Shown here: positions 56,601 to 58,450 of the stretch, one piece after another
Layout of the letters: the number at the start of each line of letters is the position of its first letter
Position numbering within the stretch: position 1 is the stretch's first letter
Assembly: GCA_946406115.1 (NCBI GenBank)
Contig: OX291557.1
Location: 15,532,501 to 15,596,500 of the forward strand
Source: Apoda limacodes
Taxonomy: Eukaryota > Arthropoda > Insecta > Lepidoptera > Limacodidae
DNA length: 64,000 bases
Reading direction: 5' to 3'
The notes under the pieces: model-generated
Told to the model about the DNA's origin: nothing
What the model saw: only the letters and a program-made list of their open reading frames with translations
Databases searched by the model: none
Position numbers and translations under genes: made by a program

Positions 56601-56698
56601 ATGTGACAAGTGTAAGTGTTGGGTGTTGGATATGCGATGTTAATTAAAAACTTAAATACCTGCGCTTCCAACAACGTTTTAGAGTATTTTAATTTCAT
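7939..56698 (-). CDS. IFT172: IFT172, intraflagellar transport protein 172, exons 1-21 (5' half to two thirds)
   Basis: Host gene for the largest IFT-B peripheral subunit, needed for anterograde transport and cilium assembly. Minus-strand exons: 56698-56660, 43307-43136, 42077-41885, 39416-39233, 38738-38604, 37031-36844, 36069-35930, 35834-35758, 35681-35565, 34312-34168, 33771-33641, 33290-33202, 28312-28173, 19988-19861, 16575-16470, 15717-15496, 14581-14409, 12747-12631, 9801-9631, 8662-8594, 8184-7939. They total 2982 nt, 994 codons, no stop, every phase compatible. Exons 1-13 (about 583 codons) are the WD40 propellers; 14-21 begin the TPR solenoid. Diagnostic matches to vertebrate IFT172: an MKLK start, [18 protein letters not shown] and [11 protein letters not shown]. 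Roughly 750 C-terminal codons are missing, presumably beyond the left edge. In insects the gene acts in ciliated sensory neurons and, in some groups, sperm. Confidence 0.97.
8310..8515 (-). repeat. Jockey-type LINE 3' fragment (family B)
   Basis: Matches the 3' end of the LINE at 22330-25111: ACCACTAAGATGGCAAAAAAG, TTGCGGTCTGCCTGATGGTA and AAACCTTGGCAGGGAGCTCA. It is 5' truncated and ends about 80 bp from exon 20. Confidence 0.8.
8594..8662 (-). CDS. IFT172: IFT172 exon 20
   Basis: 69 nt, phase 0 both sides. Reads [20 protein letters not shown], in register with vertebrate [20 protein letters not shown]. Acceptor TATTGCAG, donor GTAAGA. A small exon flanked closely by LINE 3' tails. Confidence 0.92.
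8793..8915 (-). repeat. Jockey-type LINE 3' fragment (family B)
   Basis: A second tail of the same family: CCACTAAAGTGGCAAACAAG, GTCCGCCTGACGCTAAGCGG and AGACGCTTGCAACACCGGGG. The stretch from here to 9340 is otherwise plain AT-rich intron. Confidence 0.75.
9340..9460 (-). repeat. SINE fragment, tRNA-headed
   Basis: Shares GTCTCAAGACAAACA-type body and a degenerate tRNA head (GTGCGGGAATCCAACCCACA on the plus strand) with the copy at 12295-12412, in the same orientation. Degenerate. Confidence 0.6.
9631..9801 (-). CDS. IFT172: IFT172 exon 19 (GC donor)
   Basis: 171 nt, phase 0 both sides. Reads [18 protein letters not shown] and ends [11 protein letters not shown]. The donor is CAG|GCATGT, a GC instead of GT; only this boundary keeps the frame and the family spacing into exon 20. 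Confidence 0.94.
9912..10392. repeat. Tandem repeat, three units of about 160 bp
   Basis: GGACGTAAGATT recurs at 9949, 10108 and 10271, each followed by CTAATCT and CTCCCCTCCACTC-like sequence, TTATTT and TGTGTGACAG. Three direct units with about 85-90 percent identity by eye. Confidence 0.85.
10486..10950 (-). pseudogene. Jockey-type LINE reverse transcriptase fragment
   Basis: Minus-strand frames contain [20 protein letters not shown] (RT motif A) and [11 protein letters not shown] (motif C with YADD), joined by a frameshift in SAGVPP (motif B). 5' and 3' truncated; non-functional. Confidence 0.85.
10951..12294. other. IFT172 intron 18, dispersed-repeat debris
   Basis: No gene. Around 11500-11660 lies a lepidopteran dispersed repeat with GGGTTCCGTACCTCAAAAAG and GTCTGTGTGTCCGTCTGTCT; 12110-12190 has a short direct repeat of TAAATAAATATATTT(T/A)G(T/C)ACATTACA. 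The rest is unassigned. Confidence 0.5.
12295..12412 (-). repeat. SINE fragment, tRNA-headed
   Basis: Same family as 9340-9460: CCAGTCTCAAGACAAACATG then GTGCGGGGATCGAATCCACG and a degenerate A-box region (TACCCACTGAACAACAGAGC on plus). Confidence 0.6.
12631..12747 (-). CDS. IFT172: IFT172 exon 18
   Basis: 117 nt, phase 0 both sides. Reads [12 protein letters not shown] and [19 protein letters not shown], matching vertebrate ALECYRKGNAFMKAVELAR. Confidence 0.97.
13015..13790. repeat. Tandem array, 6-7 units of about 95-123 bp
   Basis: CCGACTGCAGCGCCACCTAC recurs near 13033, 13271, 13393 (variant), 13508 and 13709, with decayed copies near 13148 and 13603. Each unit continues through CCTTGCAGGGACCCAC, GTACACAAAAAAT and CGTCCCTGCCGTT. 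Long open frames across it are produced by the array. Confidence 0.9.
13860..14408. other. IFT172 intron 17, unassigned with SINE-like tail
   Basis: 13890-13970 has the common lepidopteran tail CATGCCAAGTTTGATCTCAA ... GACAGACAGAGTTACTTTCG. Nothing else recognised up to exon 17. Confidence 0.45.
14409..14581 (-). CDS. IFT172: IFT172 exon 17
   Basis: 173 nt, phase 1 in and 0 out. Reads [20 protein letters not shown] and ends TLHSQLIQ. Continues the TPR solenoid. Confidence 0.96.
14590..15490. other. IFT172 intron 16, unassigned
   Basis: About 900 bases without recognisable gene. A GC-richer patch (14880-15060) and a short dyad GTGGTACCAC near 15250 are the only local features. Confidence 0.45.
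15496..15717 (-). CDS. IFT172: IFT172 exon 16
   Basis: 222 nt, phase 1 both sides. Contains [20 protein letters not shown] and [16 protein letters not shown], matching the vertebrate RARLAML and LHRWDECIAVAE repeats. Confidence 0.97.
15973..16008. repeat. Tetranucleotide microsatellite (CTAC/CTGC)n
   Basis: About nine units of CTAC interspersed with CTGC, in IFT172 intron 15. Confidence 0.95.
16195..16425 (+). pseudogene. RTE-type LINE relic, ORF C-terminus
   Basis: Plus-strand reading gives RWSRHVLR, then [15 protein letters not shown] and RTRRNGAS, the decayed GRP-P-x-RWTDDL ending of RTE-type endonuclease/RT ORFs in Lepidoptera. Frameshifted. Confidence 0.7.
16470..16575 (-). CDS. IFT172: IFT172 exon 15
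   Basis: 106 nt, phase 0 in and 1 out. Reads [20 protein letters not shown], equivalent to vertebrate IAERCFSALGQVAKARFL. Donor GTTCGT. Confidence 0.95.
17009..17240. repeat. Dispersed LINE/SINE 3' tail
   Basis: Contains CAGGGCGGGAGACCTTGTAC, GGCAAGAAACTCAGCAAGGG and a TTTCTTTTCTCCCTTT tract, a pattern I associate with lepidopteran LINE 3' tails. Followed to 17700 by AT-rich unassigned intron. Confidence 0.45.
17700..19835 (-). mobile_element. CR1/jockey-group LINE, 5' truncated and frameshifted
   Basis: Minus-strand remnants in order: endonuclease part ([44 protein letters not shown]) at 19830-19370; linker with [13 protein letters not shown]; reverse transcriptase 18690-18153 with [53 protein letters not shown] and [11 protein letters not shown]; then a C-terminal segment 18163-17795 ending [16 protein letters not shown]. 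At least three frameshifts and an internal deletion near 18730; dead copy. It lies in IFT172 intron 14, same strand as the host gene, starting about 30 bp from the exon 14 donor. Confidence 0.92.
19861..19988 (-). CDS. IFT172: IFT172 exon 14
   Basis: 128 nt, phase 1 in and 0 out. Reads [16 protein letters not shown] and [16 protein letters not shown], the start of the TPR-like solenoid. A CR1-like LINE begins about 30 bp past the donor GTATGT. Confidence 0.96.
20195..20300. repeat. Dispersed repeat shared with 42880-42960
   Basis: CTTTAGAAGTCTATTTTTTC, ACCGGGCGCCAGACC and GGACCACGCAGTGTTGT have close counterparts at 42885-42945 in the same orientation. Family not identified. Confidence 0.6.
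20395..20560 (+). repeat. LINE family B tail followed by a common tail repeat
   Basis: CGCTTACCATCAGGCGGGCC ... TTTGCCACCTTAGTGGTAAT is the family B 3' end on the plus strand, followed by TACTTATATTATAAATGTGA ... TTACTCAATCACGCTTCAAC, a very common lepidopteran repeat end. Confidence 0.65.
20820..21535 (-). pseudogene. RTE-type LINE reverse transcriptase relic
   Basis: Minus-strand frames give [17 protein letters not shown], then [58 protein letters not shown] and [18 protein letters not shown], the thumb and C-terminal region of RTE-type RTs. Several stops and frameshifts. Confidence 0.85.
21695..21815. repeat. Compound microsatellite (GT)n (GA)n (TG)n
   Basis: About 65 bases of GT, then about 25 of GA, a short imperfect link and (TG)n again. 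Confidence 0.98.
21910..25655 (-). mobile_element. CR1/jockey-group LINE (family A) split by a nested insertion
   Basis: Two pieces of one RT ORF. The right piece (25655-25112) reads [61 protein letters not shown] and [12 protein letters not shown]. The left piece (22308-21931) continues in the same frame as [14 protein letters not shown] and ends [20 protein letters not shown]. The codons GAA ATA GAG at 25120-25112 join directly to AGA GCT CAG at 22308-22300. The 2.8 kb in between is a different LINE. A few frameshifts are present. Confidence 0.93.
22309..25111 (-). mobile_element. Jockey-type LINE (family B), near full-length but frameshifted, nested in LINE A
   Basis: Minus-strand order: endonuclease 24992-24411 ([54 protein letters not shown]), linker with [13 protein letters not shown] 24091-22814 ([107 protein letters not shown]) and the C-terminus 22699-22385 ([37 protein letters not shown]). 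Several frameshifts. The 3' tail runs through GTCCGCCTGATGGTAAGCGG to a GTGAGAGTGAGAGTGAAAGA simple tail at the junction with LINE A. Confidence 0.95.
25720..27712 (+). mobile_element. Pogo/Tigger-like DNA transposon relic with C-terminal PHD-like finger
   Basis: Plus-strand frames from ATG 25783: a Psq/CENP-B-type HTH ([29 protein letters not shown]), a second helix block ([16 protein letters not shown] in shifted frames), [21 protein letters not shown] and [20 protein letters not shown], then a decayed DDE core, an acidic Ser-rich segment ([14 protein letters not shown], 26840-26890) and, near 27340-27410, [20 protein letters not shown] with trailing Cys, a PHD-like finger as found at the end of some lepidopteran pogo-type transposases. 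Many stops and frameshifts. GTACCCTT at 25722-25729 and AAGGGTAC at 27703-27710 may be the terminal inverted repeats. Confidence 0.75.
27871..27932. repeat. Perfect 25-bp inverted repeat (hairpin)
   Basis: Arms 27871-27895 and 27908-27932 are perfect reverse complements around a 12-base loop; the core is AGTGTCGTGGCCCTTATA. Could be a small MITE or a hairpin-forming remnant. Confidence 0.95.
28173..28312 (-). CDS. IFT172: IFT172 exon 13
   Basis: 140 nt, phase 2 in and 1 out. Reads [20 protein letters not shown] and ends [12 protein letters not shown]. Matches the end of the vertebrate propeller region by order and length. Donor GTTTGT is weak. Confidence 0.93.
28451..28717. mobile_element. 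Foldback/MITE-like unit carrying a tRNA-like gene
   Basis: Outer arms 28451-28499 and 28669-28717 are inverted repeats of 49 bp with one mismatch (TACATGCCATATCCATGGCT at the end). Inner arms with CAAATCAAAGATG (28530-28541) and CATCTTTGATATG (28656-28668) bring the ends together again. Between them lies a tRNA-like sequence with intact internal promoter boxes. No target duplication recognised. Confidence 0.85.
28571..28641 (+). other. tRNA-like sequence with intact Pol III boxes
   Basis: 71 nt with a 7-bp acceptor stem (ACCTTGA with TCGAGGT, one T-G pair), a perfect 4-bp D stem (GCTC/GAGC), A box TAGCTCAGTGG and B box GGTTCAAATCC. A TTTT terminator follows at 28647. Against a working tRNA: base 33 would be C, the anticodon stem has a mismatch, the T stem has a mismatch at its base, and one extra base precedes the acceptor 3' strand. 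Best read as a tRNA-derived head; amino acid not assigned. Confidence 0.7.
28882..29057 (+). repeat. Second, partial copy of the tRNA-like foldback unit
   Basis: Direct repeat of 28516-28697 at a spacing of about 370 bp: GAGCGTATTTCCAAATCAAA, TTTTCATCGGTCAGACTTG, CACGGAATGTAAGGGTCGCA and GACTGCATCTTTGATATGAA recur. The D arm (A box) is deleted and the left outer arm is missing, so it should be inactive. Confidence 0.9.
29058..29628. other. IFT172 intron 12, unassigned
   Basis: AT-rich, no ORF or named repeat. A short dyad at 29140-29160 around AACAATT is the only structure noted. Confidence 0.4.
30835..31460 (-). pseudogene. Integrase core of the Ginger/KRBA2-like transposon, one in-frame stop
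   Basis: Minus-strand frame reads [14 protein letters not shown] (first Asp), [29 protein letters not shown] (second Asp) and, after a single TAA near 31219, [17 protein letters not shown] (catalytic Glu), then [20 protein letters not shown] and YETMFG. All three DDE residues are present, so only the stop prevents a full core domain. The stop lies between the second Asp and the Glu. Confidence 0.85.
31650..31942. repeat. MITE-like inverted repeat with internal degenerate 16-20 bp repeats
   Basis: Ends GGTGACCGGTATCAATATCCA (31650) and its reverse-complement form ending GATATTGATACCGGTAACC (31942). The left half holds a string of AATATCCAG-like words about every 16-20 bases (31668-31790). Confidence 0.85.
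31975..32307 (-). pseudogene. N-terminal exon of the Ginger/KRBA2-like transposase
   Basis: Begins near [20 protein letters not shown], then [20 protein letters not shown] and [21 protein letters not shown], the KRBA2-type N-terminal region ending in an H-x-x-x-H like segment. At AGAG|GTAGGT it could splice to TTTGTTACAG|TTATGGAAGC (31605), which resumes the family sequence as [15 protein letters not shown]. The MITE lies inside this putative intron. Confidence 0.65.
32719..32890. repeat. Common lepidopteran dispersed repeat
   Basis: After a (TA)n tract: AATCTGAATCTTGGAAACGG, CTCCAACGATTTTTATAAAA and TTTCGGGGGCGATAAATCTA. A pattern recurrent in lepidopteran introns; class unknown to me. Confidence 0.5.
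33202..33290 (-). CDS. IFT172: IFT172 exon 12
   Basis: 89 nt, phase 0 in and 2 out. Reads [18 protein letters not shown] and ends LLI plus two bases of Trp. Followed by a 4.9-kb intron filled by transposons. Confidence 0.95.
33641..33771 (-). CDS. IFT172: IFT172 exon 11
   Basis: 131 nt, phase 1 in and 0 out. Contains [20 protein letters not shown], one of the best conserved IFT172 stretches. Donor GTATTC is weak. Confidence 0.97.
33960..34145 (-). repeat. Jockey-type LINE 3' ORF fragment (family B)
   Basis: GGAGCTCATTCCACTTTCAA, GCGTTCGCCCGAAGAAGTAT and GCCGAGCGGAGCTATGGTAG match the family B C-terminal coding region (22500-22630) on the minus strand. It ends about 20 bp from exon 10. Confidence 0.8.
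34168..34312 (-). CDS. IFT172: IFT172 exon 10
   Basis: 145 nt, phase 0 in and 1 out. Begins [18 protein letters not shown], almost as in vertebrates, then [17 protein letters not shown]. Donor GTAAGT. A jockey-type LINE 3' piece lies next to it at 33960-34145. Confidence 0.96.
34355..34985 (+). pseudogene. RTE-type LINE relic, ORF C-terminus, interrupted by a hAT MITE
   Basis: Plus-strand reading gives [43 protein letters not shown], and after the MITE an [12 protein letters not shown] and ADRADW-like ending, the usual C-terminus of RTE-type ORFs. Frameshifted. Confidence 0.8.
34577..34886. mobile_element. hAT-type MITE with 8-bp target-site duplication
   Basis: 310 bp flanked by AACTAGAT at 34569-34576 and 34887-34894, a perfect 8-bp duplication. 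Ends resemble hAT TIRs: CATTGATTTTCAAAGTGGGG on the left and, inverted, CAGGGGTTCCCAAAGTTTTT on the right. Interior has no ORF. Confidence 0.9.
34986..35560. other. IFT172 intron 9, unassigned
   Basis: About 570 bases between the LINE relic and exon 9 with no recognisable feature. Confidence 0.5.
35565..35681 (-). CDS. IFT172: IFT172 exon 9
   Basis: 117 nt, phase 0 both sides. Ends [19 protein letters not shown], matching vertebrate GELTLVEYG. Donor GTAAGT. Confidence 0.94.
35758..35834 (-). CDS. IFT172: IFT172 exon 8
   Basis: 77 nt, phase 1 in and 0 out. Reads [20 protein letters not shown]. Matches the vertebrate RYLVAHTSETLLLGD region in position. Donor GTGAGA. Confidence 0.92.
35930..36069 (-). 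CDS. IFT172: IFT172 exon 7
   Basis: 140 nt, phase 2 in and 1 out. Reads [20 protein letters not shown] and ends NVRFIG. Corresponds to the start of the second propeller. Confidence 0.93.
36075..36840. other. IFT172 intron 6, unassigned
   Basis: About 770 bases between exons 6 and 7 with no recognised gene. Short (TA)n runs near 36820. Confidence 0.45.
36844..37031 (-). CDS. IFT172: IFT172 exon 6
   Basis: 188 nt, phase 0 in and 2 out. Contains [20 protein letters not shown], a clear WD repeat matching the vertebrate NLYTITALAWKRDG region. Donor GTGACT. Confidence 0.96.
37372..37802 (+). repeat. Dispersed lepidopteran repeat (GGCCAAGTGCGAGTCGGAC type)
   Basis: Begins CCGGCCAAGTGCGAGTCGGA, contains ATCACGTTTGTTGTATGGGA and ends CCTGGTGACAGACGGACTGA ... 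AGTACGGAACCGTAAAA. A diverged copy lies at 38855-39085 and a tail at 50305-50370. Confidence 0.8.
37855..37922 (-). repeat. Jockey-type LINE 3' tail (family B)
   Basis: CCACCAAGGTGGCAAGAAAG and TTGCGGTCTGCCTAATGTGA match the family B 3' end. Confidence 0.75.
38045..38566 (+). repeat. Jockey-type LINE 3' fragment (family B), plus strand
   Basis: Encodes the decayed end of the family [53 protein letters not shown], then the 3' tail CCATCAGGCGGACGGTAAGC. Orientation opposite to IFT172. Confidence 0.88.
38604..38738 (-). CDS. IFT172: IFT172 exon 5
   Basis: 135 nt, phase 0 on both sides. Reads [18 protein letters not shown] and ends SPSGQ. A jockey-type LINE fragment ends about 40 bp beyond its donor. 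Confidence 0.95.
38855..39085 (+). repeat. Second copy of the GGCCAAGTGCGAG-type dispersed repeat
   Basis: AAATCACGTTTGTTGTATGG, TAACTATCACGGTTCATGAG and GGTACGGAACCCTAAA match 37440-37800 in order; the left third is missing. Confidence 0.8.
39233..39416 (-). CDS. IFT172: IFT172 exon 4
   Basis: 184 nt, phase 2 in and 0 out. Contains [10 protein letters not shown] and [20 protein letters not shown], a WD blade. Shorter than the vertebrate segment. Acceptor CCCAG is pyrimidine-poor; donor GTAAGT is strong. Confidence 0.94.
39430..40369. other. IFT172 intron 3, unassigned left part
   Basis: Nearly 1 kb without recognisable gene or repeat; AT-rich to 40030, then moderately GC up to the RT relic. 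Confidence 0.4.
40370..40800 (+). pseudogene. Jockey-type LINE reverse transcriptase fragment
   Basis: Plus-strand frames give [20 protein letters not shown] (motif A), a damaged motif B and [20 protein letters not shown], where the YADD motif has decayed to YEDH. Related to the piece at 10486-10950. Frameshifted. Confidence 0.8.
41088..41175 (-). repeat. Dispersed repeat, copy 1 of 3
   Basis: Minus strand reads GTCTCGCAGCGCGCTTCATA, CAAACGAATTTCACATTTAG and TTTTTGACATTTATGAATCA. Related copies at 43725-43830 and 49303-49395, both on the plus strand, all in IFT172 introns 1-3. Confidence 0.8.
41640..41735. repeat. Common lepidopteran dispersed repeat end
   Basis: ACTGTACGTGTGTATGTCAC ... 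CTAAACCGATTTGAATGATT, a frequently seen repeat end, directly followed by (TA)n. Confidence 0.5.
41740..41803. repeat. (TA)n microsatellite
   Basis: Uninterrupted run of about 31 TA units. Confidence 0.98.
41885..42077 (-). CDS. IFT172: IFT172 exon 3
   Basis: 193 nt, phase 1 in and 2 out. Contains [13 protein letters not shown] and [13 protein letters not shown], strongly conserved IFT172 stretches, and ends TGTTDGKI. Acceptor TTTGTTTAG, donor GTAACG. Confidence 0.97.
42880..42965. repeat. Dispersed repeat shared with 20195-20300, ending in a 20-bp palindrome
   Basis: CTTGTAGACGTCCGTTTTTT and CACCGGACGCAGGACC match the other copy. ACGTGTAGGTACCTACACGT at 42942-42961 is a perfect 20-bp palindrome. 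Confidence 0.6.
43136..43307 (-). CDS. IFT172: IFT172 exon 2
   Basis: 172 nt, phase 0 in and 1 out. Reads [20 protein letters not shown] and later [11 protein letters not shown], the first WD blade of IFT172. Acceptor TTTTAG, donor GTACGT. Confidence 0.96.
43725..43830 (+). repeat. Dispersed repeat, copy 2 of 3
   Basis: ACGGTGTCTCGCAGCGTGCT, CATACAAACGAATTTTCCAC and TTTTTGACATTTACTAATCA; same family as 41088-41175. It contains a short internal duplication of TCTCGCAGCGTGCTTCATA. Confidence 0.85.
44438..47485. mobile_element. Giant palindromic (foldback) element, 3.05 kb
   Basis: Left arm 44438-45895 and right arm about 46027-47485 are reverse complements with coordinates summing to 91923 at every checked point from the tips to 45870. 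The outer 0.4 kb is identical and the inner part differs by a few bases, about 98-99 percent overall. Spacer about 130 bp. The tips read TA|GTCTGGTCAACATGTACC, so TA may be the target duplication. Very AT-rich with one GC-richer patch (44700-44820). No transposase recognised; non-autonomous element of unknown superfamily, related to 55391-56505. Lies in IFT172 intron 1. Confidence 0.95.
47486..47631. other. Intron 1 spacer with microsatellite flank
   Basis: Unassigned 145 bases between the palindrome and a (GT)n tract. Confidence 0.4.
47632..47671. repeat. (GT)n microsatellite
   Basis: About 20 GT units. Confidence 0.98.
48348..48383 (+). promoter_or_regulatory. TATA box and arthropod initiator of the cuticular-protein gene
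   Basis: TATAAATAG at 48348-48356 and the insect initiator TCAGT at 48379-48383, whose A (48381) is 33 bases from the first T of the TATA box. This is the classic insect core promoter arrangement and excludes any start codon before 48381. Confidence 0.85.
48442..48887 (+). pseudogene. Cuticular-protein-like gene, frame broken by an 8-bp duplication
   Basis: Starts [20 protein letters not shown], a clear signal peptide with cleavage after the Ala run, then Val/Ala/Pro-rich sequence typical of low-complexity insect cuticle proteins. The first frame ends at 48690. From about 48626 the +2 frame carries on as [20 protein letters not shown], with a second [17 protein letters not shown] repeat, to ...EPSLYAAW and TAA 48885-48887. 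At 48610-48625 CCTACTGT occurs twice in tandem; one extra copy explains the shift. Poly(A) signal AATAAA at 48943. Structural, secreted to the cuticle if intact. Expressed opposite to IFT172 inside its intron 1. The duplication may be real or an assembly error. Confidence 0.82.
48615..48625. other. 8-bp tandem duplication causing the cuticle-gene frameshift
   Basis: CCTACTGT at 48610-48617 is repeated at 48618-48625. Adding 8 bases shifts the frame by 2, exactly the shift between the two halves of the gene. Confidence 0.85.
49303..49395 (+). repeat. Dispersed repeat, copy 3 of 3
   Basis: GCGACACTGCGTAGCGTATG, TTCATACAAACAAAGTTTAA and TTTTTGACATTTGCATTTCA. Followed by a 13-bp hairpin ACAAAGATGACTT / AAGTCATCTTTGT at 49405-49438. 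Confidence 0.8.
49745..50300 (+). repeat. Jockey-type LINE RT fragment (family B), plus strand
   Basis: Encodes [76 protein letters not shown] and HCYAD, with frameshifts. Followed at 50305-50370 by the tail of the GGCCAAGTGCGAG-type repeat. Confidence 0.9.
50567..50649. repeat. Short inverted repeat (22-bp arms)
   Basis: GAATTCGAGAGAAAAACGTA(TG) at 50567-50588 and its reverse complement at 50628-50649 with one mismatch; 39-base loop. Confidence 0.9.
51002..52192 (+). mobile_element. DNA transposon with 33-bp TIRs and a captured or residual N-terminal exon
   Basis: Termini TGAGGGGTATAGTTTCAAAA (51002) and the reverse complement (to 52192) match over 33 bp with one mismatch. 1.19 kb long. 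Inside are further CTGCTAAGTCCA, CTACAATGTTTGG and ACTAAGTCCATCATG-like words that echo the TIR. It ends exactly where a LINE family B relic begins. No full transposase; superfamily unknown. Confidence 0.85.
51355..51449 (+). CDS. Basic N-terminal exon (32 codons) inside the TIR element
   Basis: ATG at 51355 opens [20 protein letters not shown] then [11 protein letters not shown], followed by GAG|GTTAGT, a plausible phase-2 donor. The RKRxRDPxxWKRN pattern recalls the N-terminus of repeat-associated insect proteins that occur in many lepidopteran copies, but I cannot name the family. No acceptor-linked second exon was found before 52192. It is either the first exon of a deleted transposase ORF or a fragment. 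Confidence 0.5.
52193..53400 (-). repeat. Jockey-type LINE relic (family B) with internal deletion
   Basis: Minus strand: [19 protein letters not shown], [11 protein letters not shown] endonuclease end (53307-53122), [13 protein letters not shown] (about 52950), then a jump to [20 protein letters not shown] (about 52870), and the C-terminus [17 protein letters not shown] (52340-52190). The RT core between motif 0 and the thumb is deleted. Confidence 0.9.
53757..55235. repeat. Tandem array, three units of about 480 bp
   Basis: GTAACTAAATG recurs at 53807, 54292 and 54768. Units share ATACGCATGACGTCAG, TTTTACACAAAATA, CAACAATGCAGTAA, CATTGGCTCACA and GCACTTAATTTGGGTTTCTC. Copies are diverged and differ by indels. 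Confidence 0.85.
55391..56505. mobile_element. Second foldback element of the giant-palindrome family
   Basis: Arms 55391-55587 and 56309-56505 are identical 197-bp inverted repeats (coordinates sum to 111896). Tips read TA|GTCTAGTCGACAAGTTGAA, similar to the tips of the 44438-47485 element, again with TA on both sides. Inside the right arm (56100-56300) the TCCGGGAGTTAGGAG ... ATTTCCTCCTCTTTCAGA region is homologous to 47200-47255 of the larger element. The right tip is 154 bp from the exon 1 donor of IFT172. Confidence 0.93.
56660..56698 (-). CDS. IFT172: IFT172 exon 1 (start codon)
   Basis: Thirteen codons beginning ATG and reading [13 protein letters not shown], colinear with the first 13 residues of vertebrate IFT172. 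Donor CAG|GTATTT, phase 0, as exon 2 requires. Intron 1 is 13.35 kb. Too short to be found by ORF length; located by matching frame, donor and sequence. Confidence 0.93.
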
Positions 56699-56782
56699 TG
56701 TATTATTTAAAAGAACCCACTTTGCGTGTTATGCACAATATTTAATGAATTTAGTAATAGTTTTATTTGTTTTCGTTTCACT

Positions 56783-56795
56783 GTTGCCAAGCAAC
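56783..56795 (-). promoter_or_regulatory. RFX X-box upstream of IFT172
   Basis: GTTGCCAAGCAAC is a full match to the RFX X-box form GTNRCC-N-RGYAAC with a one-base spacer. It lies 85-97 bp upstream of the IFT172 start codon, in the range known for ciliary genes of nematodes, flies and vertebrates. A weak TATATAA stands about 30 bp further upstream (near 56826). Function inferred from motif and position. Confidence 0.85.
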
Positions 56796-56837
56796 ATTCA
56801 AACTGCGCGCTATTCTTTGGTTGGTTATATACCATAG

Positions 56838-57045
56838 ACTTCGAGTTCTGTAAGCCTTCCTATGGACTTTGCAATAGCCTCACAAAATTGGACGCACTTT
56901 AAAAAGAGACAAAGCGAACCTGCAGTCTCTTTTCTCTTTCTATCAACACCCCCAATTTCGTTTATTGATGTTTATTAAGTAAAACAAGTAAGAAAGAGCT
57001 AAGAGACCTTCGCTTTGCCTCTGTCACACTTTTATATTTTAATTT
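56838..57045. repeat. Duplicated repeat, copy 1
   Basis: CTTCGAGTTCTGTAAGCC, CAATAGCCTCACAAAATTGG, ACACTTTAAAAAGAGA-type and CGCTTTGCCTCTGTCACACT match 57538-58010 in the same order. Family unknown. Confidence 0.85.
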
Positions 57046-57537
57046 TAATTTTATTTATTTAATTTTAATTTTATTTCTACATATAGTGCAACAAACTTTT
57101 CTGACCCGGTGGTCAAAAATCAAAACTACAGTCGCCATATTGAAATGGTGTGACCTTCAACACTAGCGACTAAACACCAAAGGAAGGTCAAAAAAGACTA
57201 TTGCACAGGGCTACGTTCACTTTGGGTGTGTTTATAGCCGTTTGTCCTTCGCCCCGTGAATGCCGGTATTTTTAAACGGTTTACGTGAATTTTGAAACTG
57301 AACGGCTTTAACAACAGCAGGGGTTTGAAAATTACAGCTAGTTAGCAAAACAGTCAATGTAAATTGAGGTTATAAAAAGATTTTATTTATTAAGTATTGC
57401 GTTATTGTCTCCTTTTCATCCTTCCTCAATAGTCAGTCAACAAAAAGTACTCTTTATCACCTATAGTCGCTTTAGTAATATTGAATCTCAAAATTCTTCA
57501 TCTTCTCATCATTTATTTTAAGTGGCTAATCGACAAC

Positions 57538-58010
57538 ACAAACTTCCAGTTCTGTATTCTGTCCTATTATGGACTGCGCAATAGCATCACAAAATTGGCC
57601 ACACTTTAGAAAGAGAAAGAGCAAACCTGTGATCTCTTTCCTCTTATATCAACGTTCGCCATTTCGTTTGTTTCTTCTTCTAATCAGCCTTAAACGCCCC
57701 CATTGTTGGGACACGGCCTACCCTCTTTCGAGGGCGATTTGGGTCATAGTCCACTTGCGGACCCAGTGCGGATACGTCCTTTTTTCGTCTTATTCAGGTT
57801 TCCTCGCGATTTTTTCCTACAGCGAAATGCCATTGGTGTGAATAATAATCAATGTACTTGAGAAATTTAGAGAAAGACTGATTGATACACGCCAGGTTCG
57901 AACCTCCGACTTTGTTTTGATGTGATTTTGTTTGTTTATGTTTATTTAAACAAGTTACAAAGAGACAAGATATCTCAGTCTTACTTCGCCTTTGTCACAC
58001 TTTTGCGACC
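57538..58010. repeat. Duplicated repeat, copy 2, split by a SINE-like insert
   Basis: Matches 56838-57045 but is interrupted at about 57670-57945 by CGCCCCCATTGTTGGGACAC ... CCAGTGCGGATACG ... GCCAGGTTCGAACCTCCGAC, a SINE-like insert with a B-box-like GGTTCGAACC. TTTGTTT lies on both sides of the insert and may be the target duplication. Confidence 0.75.
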
Positions 58011-58450
58011 ATTTTTTTTCACATATGGCTAGGAAATGCGCTGCCTGTAATCGAACAACTTGGGATTCCAATACAAATACAAATTGAGGTACTTTATTTC
58101 TATTTAATTAAATTGTTTTGGCATCAATTTACGAGTAAATAGATAAGACGGGTGCGGGGTACGGGAAAAGACCGTGGCCGACTCTTCTGGGGTACGGACT
58201 TATCCTGAGTCCACAACTCAGACGGGCATTGTTCCACGAATTATTTTGTTAATCGTTACTTTTTACAACGCTAGCGACGGCGCACGCGGTGAACCTTACC
58301 AATATCCCGATTTAATTTCTAATGCGTGATATTTTAAATTTATTTTAATTTAATATAAAGATTTTATAATAAATAAATAGACAGTGTAAAAGTGTTATAG
58401 TGCGTGCGCGCGCAGGGGTGTAGGTGTACGGCGCGATCGCGGTTGTGTGT

